Assembly: GCA_963713445.1 (NCBI GenBank)
Contig: CAVQMB010000014.1
Span: 19,275-83,274 of the forward strand
DNA from: CAVQMB01 sp963713445
GTDB lineage: Bacteria > Pseudomonadota > Gammaproteobacteria > Competibacterales > Competibacteraceae
Direction of reading: 5' to 3'
DNA: 64,000 bases
Shown here: positions 54,686 through 63,736 of the stretch, in pieces
How positions within the stretch are numbered: position 1 is the first letter of the stretch
How the letters are laid out: each line of letters starts with the position of its first letter
Notes under the pieces: generated by a model
What the model was told of the DNA's origin: nothing
The model's input: only the letters and a program-made list of their open reading frames with translations
Database searches by the model: none
Program-made: the position numbers and the translations under genes

Positions 54686-54824
54686 CGACCACCTCAACCC
54701 TGAAACGCCTGGCACTATTGTGCGGCTATTTGCCGTACGTTTCAACCCGCCAGACACAGCCCATGCCCCGACGCCGCCGAGCCATCTTTCACACCACCAC
54801 CGAGGATCAAATCGACCGTCACAG

Positions 54825-55035
54825 CCGCTCTCGTAGGGTGGGCGGCCCGCTTTCGCCATGCAACCTTCGATCAGGCGCCGAAGCCAACCCAGCCACCGAA
54901 GCCATCCTTCGTAGGGTGGGCAGCTCCGCTGCCCACGCCGCCCGAAGTTCAAATACCGCACCGACGGCGGATCACCCCACCGTGCTTTGTCCGCGGCGGC
55001 TTTGTCCGCGTGCGCACCACACCACGGCGCCTACC
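54825..55035. repeat. REP/BIME cluster between TacAT 3 and Phd/ParE
   Basis: It contains a broken forward element (CTCTCGTAGGGTGGGCGGCC near 54830), a full forward one near 54910 and an inverted half near 55005. GGCTTTGTCCGCG is duplicated beside the latter. Confidence 0.8.
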
Positions 55036-55146
55036 CACTCATTCCGGTCCGCCACTGGCGGCACGCTCAACCGCCTGTCGGACCATCCCATCCGGGCCAG
55101 CGCAGACACTTGCTTCATCGCGAGGACCACTTTAGTATCACTTTCT

Positions 55147-55431
55147 ATGCGCACCGAACTGGTCACCACCCTCAAGCGCCGGGCCACCGAACTGCTGTCG
55201 GAACTGGCGCGGGATAGAGAGCCTATCCTGATTACCCAACACGGTATGCCCAGCGCCTACCTCATCGACGTCGATACCTTCGAGGCGCTGCAACACAGGA
55301 TCGGCCTTCTGGAAGGCATCGCACGTGGCGAAAAAGCGGTTGAGGAAGGTCGTACAGTCCCGCACGCCCAGGCGAAAGAACGCATGAGCCGATGGCTCAA
55401 AGATAATCTGGACCGAACCCGCCCTGAGTGA
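55147..55431 (+). CDS. Phd/YefM-type antitoxin
   Basis: The 94 residues MRTELVTTLKRRATELLSELARDREPILITQHGMPSAYLIDVDTFEALQHRI form a Phd/YefM fold, with a tail that would wrap the toxin. A ParE-like frame overlaps its end. No strong ribosome site is seen; the upstream TTTCT is poor. Confidence 0.85.
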   Translation: MRTELVTTLKRRATELLSELARDREPILITQHGMPSAYLIDVDTFEALQHRIGLLEGIARGEKAVEEGRTVPHAQAKERMSRWLKDNLDRTRPE

Positions 55432-55702
55432 CCTTGACGCCATCGCAGACTACATCGCCCTGGACAACCCACAAGCCGCCCGTGAGCTGGTTTCCAGGAT
55501 CTTCCGGCACGTCGAGCAACTGACTGCGCACCCGGAAAGCGGTTCGATACCCCAGGAGCTGACCGACCGTCGTTACCGACAAATTGTCGAGCCACCGTGC
55601 CGCATCTTCTATCGGTACGACCGAGAGCGAATCTACGTCATCCACGTGATGCGCGCCGAGCGGTTATTACGTCCCGGCAAACTGTCTCGGCGGTCAGGCT
55701 AG
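55424..55702 (+). CDS. ParE/RelE-family toxin without a standard start codon
   Basis: An open frame from 55388 to the TAG at 55700 reads KIIWTEPALSDLDAIADYIALDN, then PQAARELVSRIFRHVEQL, SIPQELTDRRYRQIVEPPCRIFYRYD and YVIHVMRAERLLR. This is a complete RelE/ParE toxin of the kind that follows YefM. Relatives begin M-x-K-I-I-W, but here the codons before KIIW are GCC GAT GGC TCA and no ATG, GTG or TTG exists. CTG at 55424 or the ATA at 55403 are the only candidates; otherwise the start has been lost. Confidence 0.75.
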   Translation: MSDLDAIADYIALDNPQAARELVSRIFRHVEQLTAHPESGSIPQELTDRRYRQIVEPPCRIFYRYDRERIYVIHVMRAERLLRPGKLSRRSG

Positions 55703-55794
55703 GCCGCAACCCGGATACAATAATGACCGGTCATTGCACCCTGCTGTGACCGCTTGGCCAAGTCGGCGGCAGCTAATCTCATCGCGCTTAGACG

Positions 55795-56020
55795 GCGTGC
55801 GCACGGCAGTGCGCACCCTACCCCTTCGATCCAGCGCCCCGGCCAGGCCCAACCGCCGAAGCCCGCTTTCGCGGTGCAACCTGCGATCCGGCGCCGAGGC
55901 CAACCCAACCACCGAAGCCCGCTCTCGTAGGGTGGGCAGCTCCGCTGCCCACGCCGCCCGGATTTCGAATGCCGCAGCGACGGAAGATCATCACACCGTA
56001 CTTCGACCGCACCCTATCCG
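55795..56020. repeat. REP/BIME cluster between Phd/ParE and HicAB 3
   Basis: It has an inverted element near 55800 and a full forward element near 55930, with linkers that include CCCGCTTTCGCGGTGCAACC, a motif shared with clusters from 48.7 kb onward. Confidence 0.85.
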
Positions 56021-56042
56021 CTACAGCGAAAATCTACAGCAC

Positions 56043-56285
56043 TCACCCAAACAGGCGCATTAGTAACTCGTCACGCGTGATGCCTTGATGCCGGGCGACC
56101 TCCGCCACGATCGCGGCCAGCGTTCCCACACGCAAACTGGGATGTTTGGGAATGGTCAGGTGGTGCGTTTTTGGCTGCTCACAGGTGATCCTAACGTGGC
56201 TACCGGTTTGCCGCGTGACCCGGTAGCCCAGTCGCCCGAGCCTCTTGACCAGGTCTTCGCCGGCGACATCGCGCGGAAGCTTCAC
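56043..56285 (-). CDS. HicA-family toxin, module 3
   Basis: The 80-residue classical HicA reads MKLPRDVAGEDLVKRLGRLGYRVTRQTGSHVRITCEQPKTHHLTIPKHPSLRVGTLAAIVAEVARHQG. TGSHVRI holds the catalytic histidine. The gene follows its partner with a four-base overlap. Confidence 0.9.
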   Translation of the reverse strand: MKLPRDVAGEDLVKRLGRLGYRVTRQTGSHVRITCEQPKTHHLTIPKHPSLRVGTLAAIVAEVARHQGITRDELLMRLFG

Positions 56286-56488
56286 GTCGCGAGCACTTCC
56301 TCCCGCGTGAAGTGGAGTCGGATGAGGCGAGGCACGGTATCTTCATCGAAATGGCAAATCACGGCGTCCCGGATCTGTTCGCGTAGCGCCTCCACGTCGT
56401 CCGCCTCTGCAAAGATCGATTCCCCCAGGGCACGGGCAATGTAACCACCTTCCGGCGCTTCCTCGACGACAAATATGATTTCTCCCAC
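56282..56488 (-). CDS. HicB-like antitoxin, module 3
   Basis: The 68 residues MGEIIFVVEEAPEGGYIARALGESIFAEADDVEALREQIRDAVICHFDEDTVPRLIRLHF form a short HicB-type domain; proteins of this group are sometimes mislabelled 2-oxoisovalerate dehydrogenase. It is the first gene of the module. Confidence 0.82.
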   Translation of the reverse strand: MGEIIFVVEEAPEGGYIARALGESIFAEADDVEALREQIRDAVICHFDEDTVPRLIRLHFTREEVLAT

Positions 56489-56554
56489 TTTGGCTCACCT
56501 GCATACGACGCTGCGCCATACCGAAGTTTAGCACCGGACGCCACCAAAACCGCC

Positions 56555-56960
56555 GCAGTGCCGCACACGCCGCCCGGATCCCGAAAACCCCGCCGACGCC
56601 CGGTCACCCCGCCGTGCTTTGACCGCGTGCGCACGGCAGTGCGCACCCTACCCCTTCGATCCAGCGTCCCCGCCAACCTAGCCACCTAAGCCCGCTTTCG
56701 CGTGCAACCTTCGATCCGGCGCCGAAGCCAAGCCCAACCACCGAAGCCATCCTTCGTAGGGTGGGCAGCTCCGCTGCCCACGCCGCCCGGTTTCCGAGTG
56801 CCCCGCCGACGGCAGATCACCCCACCGTGCTTTGTCCGCGTGCGCACGGCAGTGCGCACCCTACCCCTTCGATCCTACACCGCAGCCGGCCCAACCGCCG
56901 TGGCCCGCTTGCGTGGTGCAACCTGCGATCCGGCGCAGAAGCCAACCGAAACGCCGCCAG
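56555..56960. repeat. REP/BIME cluster between HicAB 3 and fic
   Basis: Inverted elements lie near 56630 and 56840 and a forward element near 56760. The plus-strand frame of the Fic gene stays open back through this cluster but is not coding there. Confidence 0.87.
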
Positions 56961-56999
56961 CGCCCGATGCCGTGCGTGCTGTCGCTTTGGATGCCCGTT

Positions 57000-57118
57000 T
57001 GTCATCAAATTTAATGAAGAGGTCACATTTTGTAATCGTTTTTCATGGCAAGTCATCGTTTTTTATTGTATTAATGAATTTGTAACTGTAATTCAGCAGA
57101 TGTCATCGGTTTTCATGG
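57000..57118 (+). promoter_or_regulatory. AT-rich fic upstream region with repeated boxes
   Basis: Three related boxes are TGTAATCGTTTTTCATGG (57031-57048), AGTCATCGTTTTTTATTG (57051-57068) and TGTCATCGGTTTTCATGG (57101-57118); the last covers the start of the coding region. The low GC contrasts with everything around it. They may be operator sites at which a protein, perhaps Fic itself, controls expression. Confidence 0.45.
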
Positions 57119-58674
57119 ACCCGGGTCAACAACGCGCTTTCCCCGGCATCGTCACGGTCTACCAAGACCGGCCGCTACCGGAGCCGGCGACACCAGTAGG
57201 GTATGCCGCACTGATCGAGGCCTTCGGGCTGGCGGTCCCGCTGCCGCGTAAGTTGGCTGCCATCGGGCCGCATCACCGTGCCTACGAGGCGGACCGCTGG
57301 CGCCTCTTCGCCCCTAATTATGCCCCGGCAGCAACGCTCGACGGACACCTGGTGTTCGCCCTCAAGCATGAGGGCCTCGAGTTAGCCGTCCTCAAGCGAC
57401 TGTTCCTTATCCTGGCGCCGGAACGCATGGAGCGGCTGATTCTGGGTCAACCGACCGGACGCTATGCGCGGCGGCTGTGGTTTCTCTATGAGTGGCTGCT
57501 CGGAAAGCGACTGGACTTAGCGGATCTGAAACGCGGCAGTTACGTCGACGCGGTGGACCCCAAACAGCAATACGCCATCCCCGGCAGCAATTCCCAGCGC
57601 CACCGGGTGCGCAACAATCTACCGGGCACGCCGGCATTCTGCCCGCTGGTGTACCGGACCCCGGCGCTGGAGCGCCTGATCGGCCTGGAGCTGGCCGCCA
57701 AAGCGGCCGAAATGGTGGCGCCGGTGCCGAAAGACATCATGGCGCGGACAGCGGCCTTTCTACTGCTGAAAGACTCAAAATCCAGTTACGCCATCGAGGG
57801 AGAGCGTGCCCCCCAAGACCGCATCCAGCGTTGGGGGCGGGCCATCGGTCAGGCCGGATCGAGACCGCTGGACCTTGACGAACTGCTCCGCCTGCAGCGG
57901 CTGGTCATCGGTGATGCGCGCTTTGTCGCCCTGGGGCTGCGTCAGGCCGGTGGCTTTGTCGGCGAGCATGACCGGATGAGCGGTGCACCGCTGCCCGATC
58001 ACATCAGCGCCCGGGCTGAGGACCTGGCCACGCTGATCCAAGGGTTGCTGGCGTTCGACCATCGGGCGGCCCGCGGCCTGGACCCTGTTGTTACCGCTGC
58101 CATGCTGGCGTTCGGATTTGTCTACATGCACCCGTTCGAGGACGGCAACGGGCGGCTGCACCGGTACCTGATCCACCACATTCTGGCCGAACGTGGCTTC
58201 AATCCGCCGGGTATCGTCTTCCCGGTCTCCGCCGTCATTCTGGACCGCATCGAGGACTACCGGACAGCGCTGGAGGATTACTCGCGACGACTGTTGCCAG
58301 TGATCGAATGGCAACCGACCCCCAGAGGCAACATTGCCGTGACCACTGATACCGGGGATTTCTATCGGTTCTTCGACGCCACGCCACAGGCCGAATTTCT
58401 CTACGATTGTGTGCGCCAGACCGTCGAGGAGGACCTGCCGCAGGAAATCCTCTACCTGCAACGCTACGATCGGTTCTGCGAAGCGGTTCAACAGATCGCC
58501 GACATGCCCGACCGCCTGCTGGACCTCCTGTTCCGGTTCTTACGCCAGAACGGCGGCCGGCTATCACAGCGTGCCCTTGGCAAGGAGTTCGCCGCGCTGA
58601 CAAGAGACGAGGTGCGGCGTATCGAGGGGATTTATGCGGCTTGTTTCGATGAGGATGCGGGGCCGCCTGGTTGA
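57100..58674 (+). CDS. Fic-domain AMP-transferase, self-inhibited class
   Basis: From ATG 57100 (MSSVFMDPGQQRAFPG) the 524-residue protein carries the catalytic motif HPFEDGNGRLHR (His344) and, about 115 residues earlier, the inhibitory helix motif SYAIEG (S229 to E233), so it belongs to the class whose inhibitory helix precedes the Fic core. A C-terminal winged-helix-like part follows (RFLRQNGGRLSQRALGKEFAALTRDE). Such enzymes transfer AMP to protein targets once the helix is displaced. It is a solo gene in the island. Confidence 0.9.
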   Translation: MSSVFMDPGQQRAFPGIVTVYQDRPLPEPATPVGYAALIEAFGLAVPLPRKLAAIGPHHRAYEADRWRLFAPNYAPAATLDGHLVFALKHEGLELAVLKRLFLILAPERMERLILGQPTGRYARRLWFLYEWLLGKRLDLADLKRGSYVDAVDPKQQYAIPGSNSQRHRVRNNLPGTPAFCPLVYRTPALERLIGLELAAKAAEMVAPVPKDIMARTAAFLLLKDSKSSYAIEGERAPQDRIQRWGRAIGQAGSRPLDLDELLRLQRLVIGDARFVALGLRQAGGFVGEHDRMSGAPLPDHISARAEDLATLIQGLLAFDHRAARGLDPVVTAAMLAFGFVYMHPFEDGNGRLHRYLIHHILAERGFNPPGIVFPVSAVILDRIEDYRTALEDYSRRLLPVIEWQPTPRGNIAVTTDTGDFYRFFDATPQAEFLYDCVRQTVEEDLPQEILYLQRYDRFCEAVQQIADMPDRLLDLLFRFLRQNGGRLSQRALGKEFAALTRDEVRRIEGIYAACFDEDAGPPG

Positions 58675-58844
58675 GCTTTCCCGGCAATGATAACCTTCAA
58701 CTGCAGCGATCCAACATCAGGGCACCTCGATTGCGACCGGTTAATCACAGCCGCTACGGCACCATCCCCTGCTGCATCACCGCCCGGGCAATCGCTTACA
58801 CGGTGCTGGCCGCGTCCGGCTTGCGCCAGCGTGGCCAGGTAAAC

Positions 58845-59260
58845 GACCGCGTGCGCACGGCGGTGCGCATCCTTACCCTTTCGATCCGGCACCGCAGCCA
58901 GCCCGACCGTCAAGCCTTCTTTCGTAGCGTGGGCAGCTCCGCTGCCCACGCCGCCCGGATCCCGAATCCCCCGCCGGCGGCCGGTCACCCCGCCGTGCTT
59001 CAGACCGCGTGCGCACGGCGGTGCGCACCCTACGCCCTTCGATCCAGCGTCCCCGCCAACCTAGCCACCTAAGCCCGCTTTCGCCATGCAACCTGCGATC
59101 CAGCGCCCGAGCCAAACCCAACCACCGAGGCCATCTTTCGTAGGGTGGGCAGCTCCGCTGCCCACGCCGCCCGAATTCCGAATTTCCCACCGACGGCCGA
59201 TCACCGCACCGTGCATTTGACTGCATGCGCACGACAGCATTATGCACTACGCCCTTCGAT
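58845..59260. repeat. REP/BIME cluster after fic
   Basis: Inverted elements lie near 58850, 59005 and 59220 and forward ones near 58925 and 59145. The linker CCCCGCCAACCTAGCCACCT here also occurs near 56665, so whole units have been copied. Confidence 0.87.
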
Positions 59261-59331
59261 CCAGCGCCAAAGCCCTGCCGACCGTTCTTTGCCGGCATAC
59301 GCGCGCACGTTGTCCGCGACGCCGCGAGCTC

Positions 59332-59550
59332 TCAGGTAGCGGCATGCACTTCGACTACCTCACTGGTCGAATGGGGTACAGGCACGCCACGACCTTCTTC
59401 TCGCAATGCCTCCAGGTGGAACCCGATCGCTTCCTGAATCAGCGTCAAGGCTTCTTCGCGTGTCTCCCCTGCGGCTATGCAACCAGGCAGATCGGGGACG
59501 TACGCGCCCCAGCTTGTAGGACCCTGCTCCAGGACCACCATAATCTTCAT
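59332..59550 (-). CDS. HicB-family antitoxin, module 4
   Basis: The 72-residue single-domain HicB reads MKIMVVLEQGPTSWGAYVPDLPGCIAAGETREEALTLIQEAIGFHLEALREEG. I chose ATG 59550; a GTG three codons earlier is also possible. Its toxin gene, which should precede it, is reduced to a stub, so this is an orphan antitoxin. Confidence 0.85.
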   Translation of the reverse strand: MKIMVVLEQGPTSWGAYVPDLPGCIAAGETREEALTLIQEAIGFHLEALREEGRGVPVPHSTSEVVEVHAAT

Positions 59551-59559
59551 CGATGTCAC

Positions 59560-59625
59560 CTATTGCTTAAGGCCGGCCTGCTTTAACACGCTGTTCGCGG
59601 TTCCCGGAGGAACATCAACACCAGA
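59560..59625 (-). pseudogene. HicA C-terminal stub cut off by a REP element
   Basis: Read leftward the bases encode GVDVPPGTANSVLKQAGLKQ and a stop, the characteristic C-terminus of HicA (normally after a GSHxxF core). About two thirds of the toxin are missing: at about 59622 the sequence turns into the REP linker (GCCCGGATTCCGAATACCGC). The stop lies just before the hicB start, where an intact module would have it. Confidence 0.75.
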
Positions 59626-60335
59626 GCCCGGATTCCGAATACCGCACCGACGGCCGGTCACCCCGCCGTGCTTAGACCGCGTGCGCACAGCGGTGCGCAC
59701 CCTACCCCTCCGATCCGACGCCGCAGCCGTCTTTCGTAGGGTGGGCAGCTCCGCTGCCCACGCCGCCCAAAGCCCGAATACCGCACTGACGGCCGATCAC
59801 CCCACCATGCATTGACCGCGTGCGCACGGCAGCCCGGATTCCGAATACCGCACCGACGGCCGATCACCCCGCCGTGCCTTGACCGCGTGCGCACAGCGGT
59901 GCGCACCCTACCCGCTTCGATCCACAGCCAAAGCCAACCCGAACCGCCAATCCCGCTCTGCGTAGGGTGGGCAGCTCCGCTGCCCACGCCGCCCGGATTC
60001 CGAATACCGCACTGACGGCCGATCCCCCCACCGTACCCGGCTCAATTCGTTCAACCGATCCAACAACACCCGTTCAACACCTCTTCAATACCGCGTGACA
60101 CCGTTATTCACGCAGCCCGAACCCGAATCACACACCAACAGACCACCTTCCACAAGGCTCTGCCCGCGCGCGCCGTTCAGTCCGCGTGCGCACAGCGGTG
60201 CGCACCCTACCCCTTCGATCCACCGCCAAAGCCAAACCCAACCGCCAAGCCGCCTTTCGAGGGTGGGCAGCTCCGCTGCCCACGCCGCCCGAATTCCGAA
60301 TACCGCACTGACGGCCGATCCCCCACGTGCCTAGC
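59622..60335. repeat. REP/BIME cluster at the right edge of the TA island
   Basis: Forward elements lie near 59735, 59960 and 60255 and inverted ones near 59685, 59895 and 60185. A nested copy of the CCGAATACCGCACCGACGGC linker occurs at 59835-59870, as if one unit had inserted in another. Confidence 0.88.
60040..60173 (+). repeat. Non-REP direct repeat, left copy
   Basis: GCTCAATTCGTTCAA, ATCCAACAACACCCGTTCAA, CCGTTATTCACGC and CAACAGACCACCTTCCAC recur in order at 60331-60461, roughly nine bases in ten identical. With the REP unit before each copy the repeat period is about 290 bases. Confidence 0.8.
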
Positions 60336-60461
60336 TCAATTCGTTCAATCAATCCAACAACACCCGTTCAACGCCTCTTCAACACCGCGTAATACCGTTA
60401 TTCACGCCGCCTCAAGCCCGAATCAGCCCCAACAGACCACCTTCCACCAGGCTCTCGTCCG
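60331..60461 (+). repeat. Non-REP direct repeat, right copy
   Basis: This is the second copy of the block at 60040-60173. It ends just before the YdcF-like gene. A shorter relative (AATCCAACAACACACCATTC) lies at about 43580, at the other side of the island. Confidence 0.8.
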
Positions 60462-60487
60462 CGCGCCTTTCGGATCACCCCGGACAG

Positions 60488-61269
60488 TTACCGGAACACC
60501 GCCCAACCCCGCCACCAATACACCGCCATCCCTAAATACTCCTTCAACGCCCGGGTGCTGTCCGCCAAGGCCTGCGCATCCGGCAACCACCGCAACAGAT
60601 TATCCGGCCGCGGCATGACCTCGAAATCCGTCGCCGCCGGAACCGCATCGACCCCGGCCGCGCGAAACGCCGCCAGCGCCCGCAGCATATGCAGCGCCGA
60701 GGTCACCAGCAGCACCCGGTGCAGCCCGCGCTGGCGCAGGATTCCGCGGTATCAACGGCATTCTGGTGCGTGGTGCGGCTATGCGACTCCAGCACCACCG
60801 CATCCGCCGGCACGCCCAGCGCCTCCAGAAACTGCCGCATCGCCACCGCTTCAGGCGTTTTCTGCCCCAGCCACGGCAAACGCCCGCCGGACGCAATAAT
60901 CAACGGCGCCTTACCCGCATGATAAAGCCTGGCCGCCTCCCAGACCCGGTCGGCCGCCGCCCCAAGATTCGGATAGGGAAACCGCGGCGGAATCGCCGGC
61001 TCCATGGCACCGCCCAGCACCACGATGGCATCCGCCTTCGGGTAACTGCTCGACCGGCAGATACCGGAACCGGCTCTCCAAGGTCAGCCGCAGCGCATCG
61101 GAGGCGACGGCAGCGACCACACCCCGACCCAGCCAATCGCCAGCGCCAGGAAGCCGAGCCCGAGCCGCCGCCAGCGGCGCCACAGCAGCACCCAGGCGAC
61201 CAGCGCCAGCAGCAACGACAGTCGAGCGGATAAACAAGCTCGGTGACTGATCTTCTGGACGTAAAGCAT
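60488..61269 (-). CDS. YdcF/ElyC-like DUF218 protein, three frameshifts
   Basis: Two membrane helices (SLLLALVAWVLLWRRWRRLGLGFLALAIGWVGVWSL) are followed in other frames by ASDALRLTLESRFRYLPVEQLP, VLGGAMEPAIPPRFPYPNLGAAADRVWEAARLYHAG with IIASGGRLPW, and finally VLLVTSALHMLRALAAFRAAGVDAVPAATDFEV to the stop. Frame changes fall near 61105, 61040 and 60740. Joined, they make a complete DUF218 domain. Members act in envelope or polysaccharide metabolism. I read this as an intact gene with indels or a very recent pseudogene. Confidence 0.75.
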
Positions 61270-61355
61270 CGCTGCAGCACCTACGGACCAATTGTCCCTT
61301 TAGGGCTGACCGGCGCATCGTCACGAACGGCAAAGACGCTGATGACACCGCCTGG

Positions 61356-62510
61356 CTAACCCGGGCTTTCAACCGGCACCAGCTCCTCATAAACCGCCGA
61401 GCGTCCGGCCAATCACGATGCGCTCGTCGAACTCTGCGAGTTGCCTGGCGCGCGCGGCCCGTCCCAGCGCGGCGCGGCGAACCCGGATCATCAAGCAGAC
61501 GGGCGATGGCCGCGGCCAAGGCATCGGCATCCCGCACCGGCACCAGCAGACCGTTGACACCGTCGGTGACCACCTGGCGGCAACCGGGCACATCGGTGTC
61601 ACCAGCGGCAGCCCACACGCAGCGGCTTCGATCAATGTTTTGGGCAAGCCTTCGCGATAGCTCGGCAACACAACGATAGTGAGCCGAGGCCAGCAGCCCA
61701 GGCATATCGTCGACGTGTCCCAGCCACTGCAGTACACCGTCCTCTACCGAAGCCCACACCTGCTCCGGCGAAATGGCAGCGGGGTTGCCGGCATCCGGAT
61801 CTCCCGCCAGCAGAAATGTCACGGCCCGGCCCTGCTGACCGCAGCACTCGCGCCGCCTGGACATACTCGGCCAGCCCCTTGTCCCACAGCAGGCGGGCGG
61901 CCAGCAGCACGCGAGGTGCGGCATCATCCCCGCTCCCCGCCGTCGCCGGCGGTACAAAGCCGGCGCAGTCCACACCCGAGCCGGGAACAAGGCCTACCCG
62001 AGCCGCGTCCACCAGGGCAAACCGCCGGAACAGCGCGACGTCATCCGGGTTCTGCAGAATCAACCGCGCCTGCCTGCCACCCAGCGCCAGCCGCAGCAGG
62101 CCGCGTACCAGCGGGCGGAGCATACGTGCCTTAAGTGAATCGCTCGCGAACACGTAACCCATCCCAGCGACCGCATTAACCCGCGCCGCACGCCGACCAC
62201 CGCGCCGACCAGCGAACCGTAAACCGCGCACTCTATGGTGAAGCCGTGTACCAACAGGGCCGCTCGCGCCGAAACAGCGCCGCGAGGTGCAGCAACAGCC
62301 GAGCCTCACGCAGCGGATTCAAGGCTGCGCCGATCCATCGGCAGCGGCTCCCAGCGCAGCCCCAGTCCCCGCAACCGCTGACCGTACTGCCCCGGCGGGG
62401 AGATCAGCAACACTCGCGGCCCGCCTGCGGCAAAGCCAGTCCCAGCGGCGGCGAAAGTTATACAGATACCAGTCGGTATTGGCAAAAAGAATGACCTTCA
62501 CAGTCGGCAC
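61356..62510 (-). CDS. GT4-family glycosyltransferase, several frameshifts
   Basis: The start MPTVKVILFANTDWYLYNFRR is followed by pieces in alternating frames: VNAVAGMGYVFASDSLKARMLRPLVRGLL, RLILQNPDDVALFRRF, RVLLAARLLWDKGLAEYVQAA, VTFLLAGDPDAGNPAAISPEQV, LPSYREGLPKTLIEAAACGLPLV and VTDGVNGLLVPVRDADALAAAI. The E-x7-E region (EGLPKTLIE) marks the GT4 donor site. It most resembles PglA-like N-acetylgalactosaminyl transferases that build lipid-linked glycans. At least five indels separate the pieces. Confidence 0.75.
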
Positions 62511-62517
62511 TGGAAGC

Positions 62518-63552
62518 TCAGGACAACGGCATAAACTGGTAAGGCACCCAGCATGCCCGTTCCACCGCGTAGTTCAGCCATACCCACTCCACGGCAGCAT
62601 AGTAGACGATCACTGACAGAATGATAATGGTTCTTCTATGGGGTGTTCCTCCCAGCCGGGCAGCCGGGTGAACAAGAAAAGCTGCAGCGGGATGAAATAC
62701 AGCGCAACACGATCCACCGCCGTCGACGAGATAATCACCAGCGGCACGCAGGCCAGCGCAAACACTGCCATCCACAGCCACAAGCGCTGCTCGCCGGGTT
62801 TCAAGCCCAGCTTTTTGTAGAAGACAACAGCGCCATCGCCGGCGCTGCATCCATCAACACCCTTATCAAACCACCCGCGAACGGTAGTCTGCCACCACAT
62901 AATTGGTCCATAAGGTGCTACTCGCCTGGCCGACAAGAAAGTACGCAGCGAGCGCCGAAATCACGCCGACCCAGAACAGGTTCCAGAGGCGGCGCCGGCT
63001 GCAGCCAGGGCGGCGATGGGCAGCAGCAGCACCGCGGATTTATGGAACAATGCCCCGACCAGAACCCAAAGCACGAAGCGGCGTACCCGCTGCTCGCCCA
63101 GTGCAGCCAGACCAATCATGGCGAACCCAAGCGCCACGCTCTGGCGGGTATAGCCCATGGCCACGATGTTGATCAGATAAGGCACCGCGACCAGCAGGCC
63201 CAGCCATGGTCTTGGCTGCCGACGCAGAAGGTGATCACGCCGGCCATTACCAGCGCGGCACAACTGAGGTTGAGCGCGAAAATCCCGCCGCCGGCTTGCG
63301 CCACCAACCAGTTCAACCCGTAATAGGCCGGGTCACCAAAGGCAGCGCCCCCAAGAAAGACAGGCTGGCGACGGTGTTAAACGATTCGAAGTAGTGGGGC
63401 CAGTCACAGCCCACCTGATAACGCAGGCCCACGAACACGGCGAATACCGTGCCGACACCGGCCCAGACAAGACCTCGCAGGCGCCAATACCGCCGCTGCG
63501 GCACCGGCACACCAAAAGCCGCGATAACGAATAATAACCAATACACCAGCAC
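62518..63552 (-). CDS. EpsG-family polysaccharide polymerase, several frameshifts
   Basis: From a GTG at 63552 it reads MLVYWLLFVIAAFGVPVPQRRYWRLRGLVWAGVGTVFAVFVGLRYQVGCDWPHYFESF, the EpsG signature with G-x-D-W-x-x-Y. Later pieces are LVAVPYLINIVAMGYTRQSVALGFAMIGLAAL, VAPYGPIMWWQTTV and LWMAVFALACVPLVIISSTAVDRVALYFIPLQLFLFTRLPG, ending near VEWVWLNYAVERACWVPYQFMPL. Frame changes lie near 63310, 63240, 62950 and 62640. It would polymerise repeat units at the inner membrane. Confidence 0.75.
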
Positions 63553-63736
63553 GTCAGCGCGATCCAGGCCAGGCTTCAAGCCAAACTGGGGACATCAATA
63601 CGTTCCATAGCTGCTGCTGATGGTTCCGCTCCGAGGGGGTGGTCCTGCCAGGCCGCAAAACGTGTTCCACCCATTCACATAGGCCACCTATTCCGGGCAT
63701 TTGGGTTTGCCCAACCCACGCCATATATCCGCAAAC
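63553..63736. other. Gap between the EpsG-like gene and the next glycosyltransferase
   Basis: No gene is recognised. A frameshifted N-terminal extension of the EpsG-like gene, or an unrecognised continuation of the upstream glycosyltransferase, could lie here. Confidence 0.3.

Noticed and set aside
56761..57099. N-terminal extension of the Fic protein
   Set aside because: The added residues are translated REP sequence and an AT-rich promoter region; relatives begin near MSSVF.
40620..60461. The TA region as a chromosomal integron
   Set aside because: No IntI-like integrase is present, module orientation is mixed, and the hairpins lack the paired R/L boxes and imperfect long stems of attC sites.
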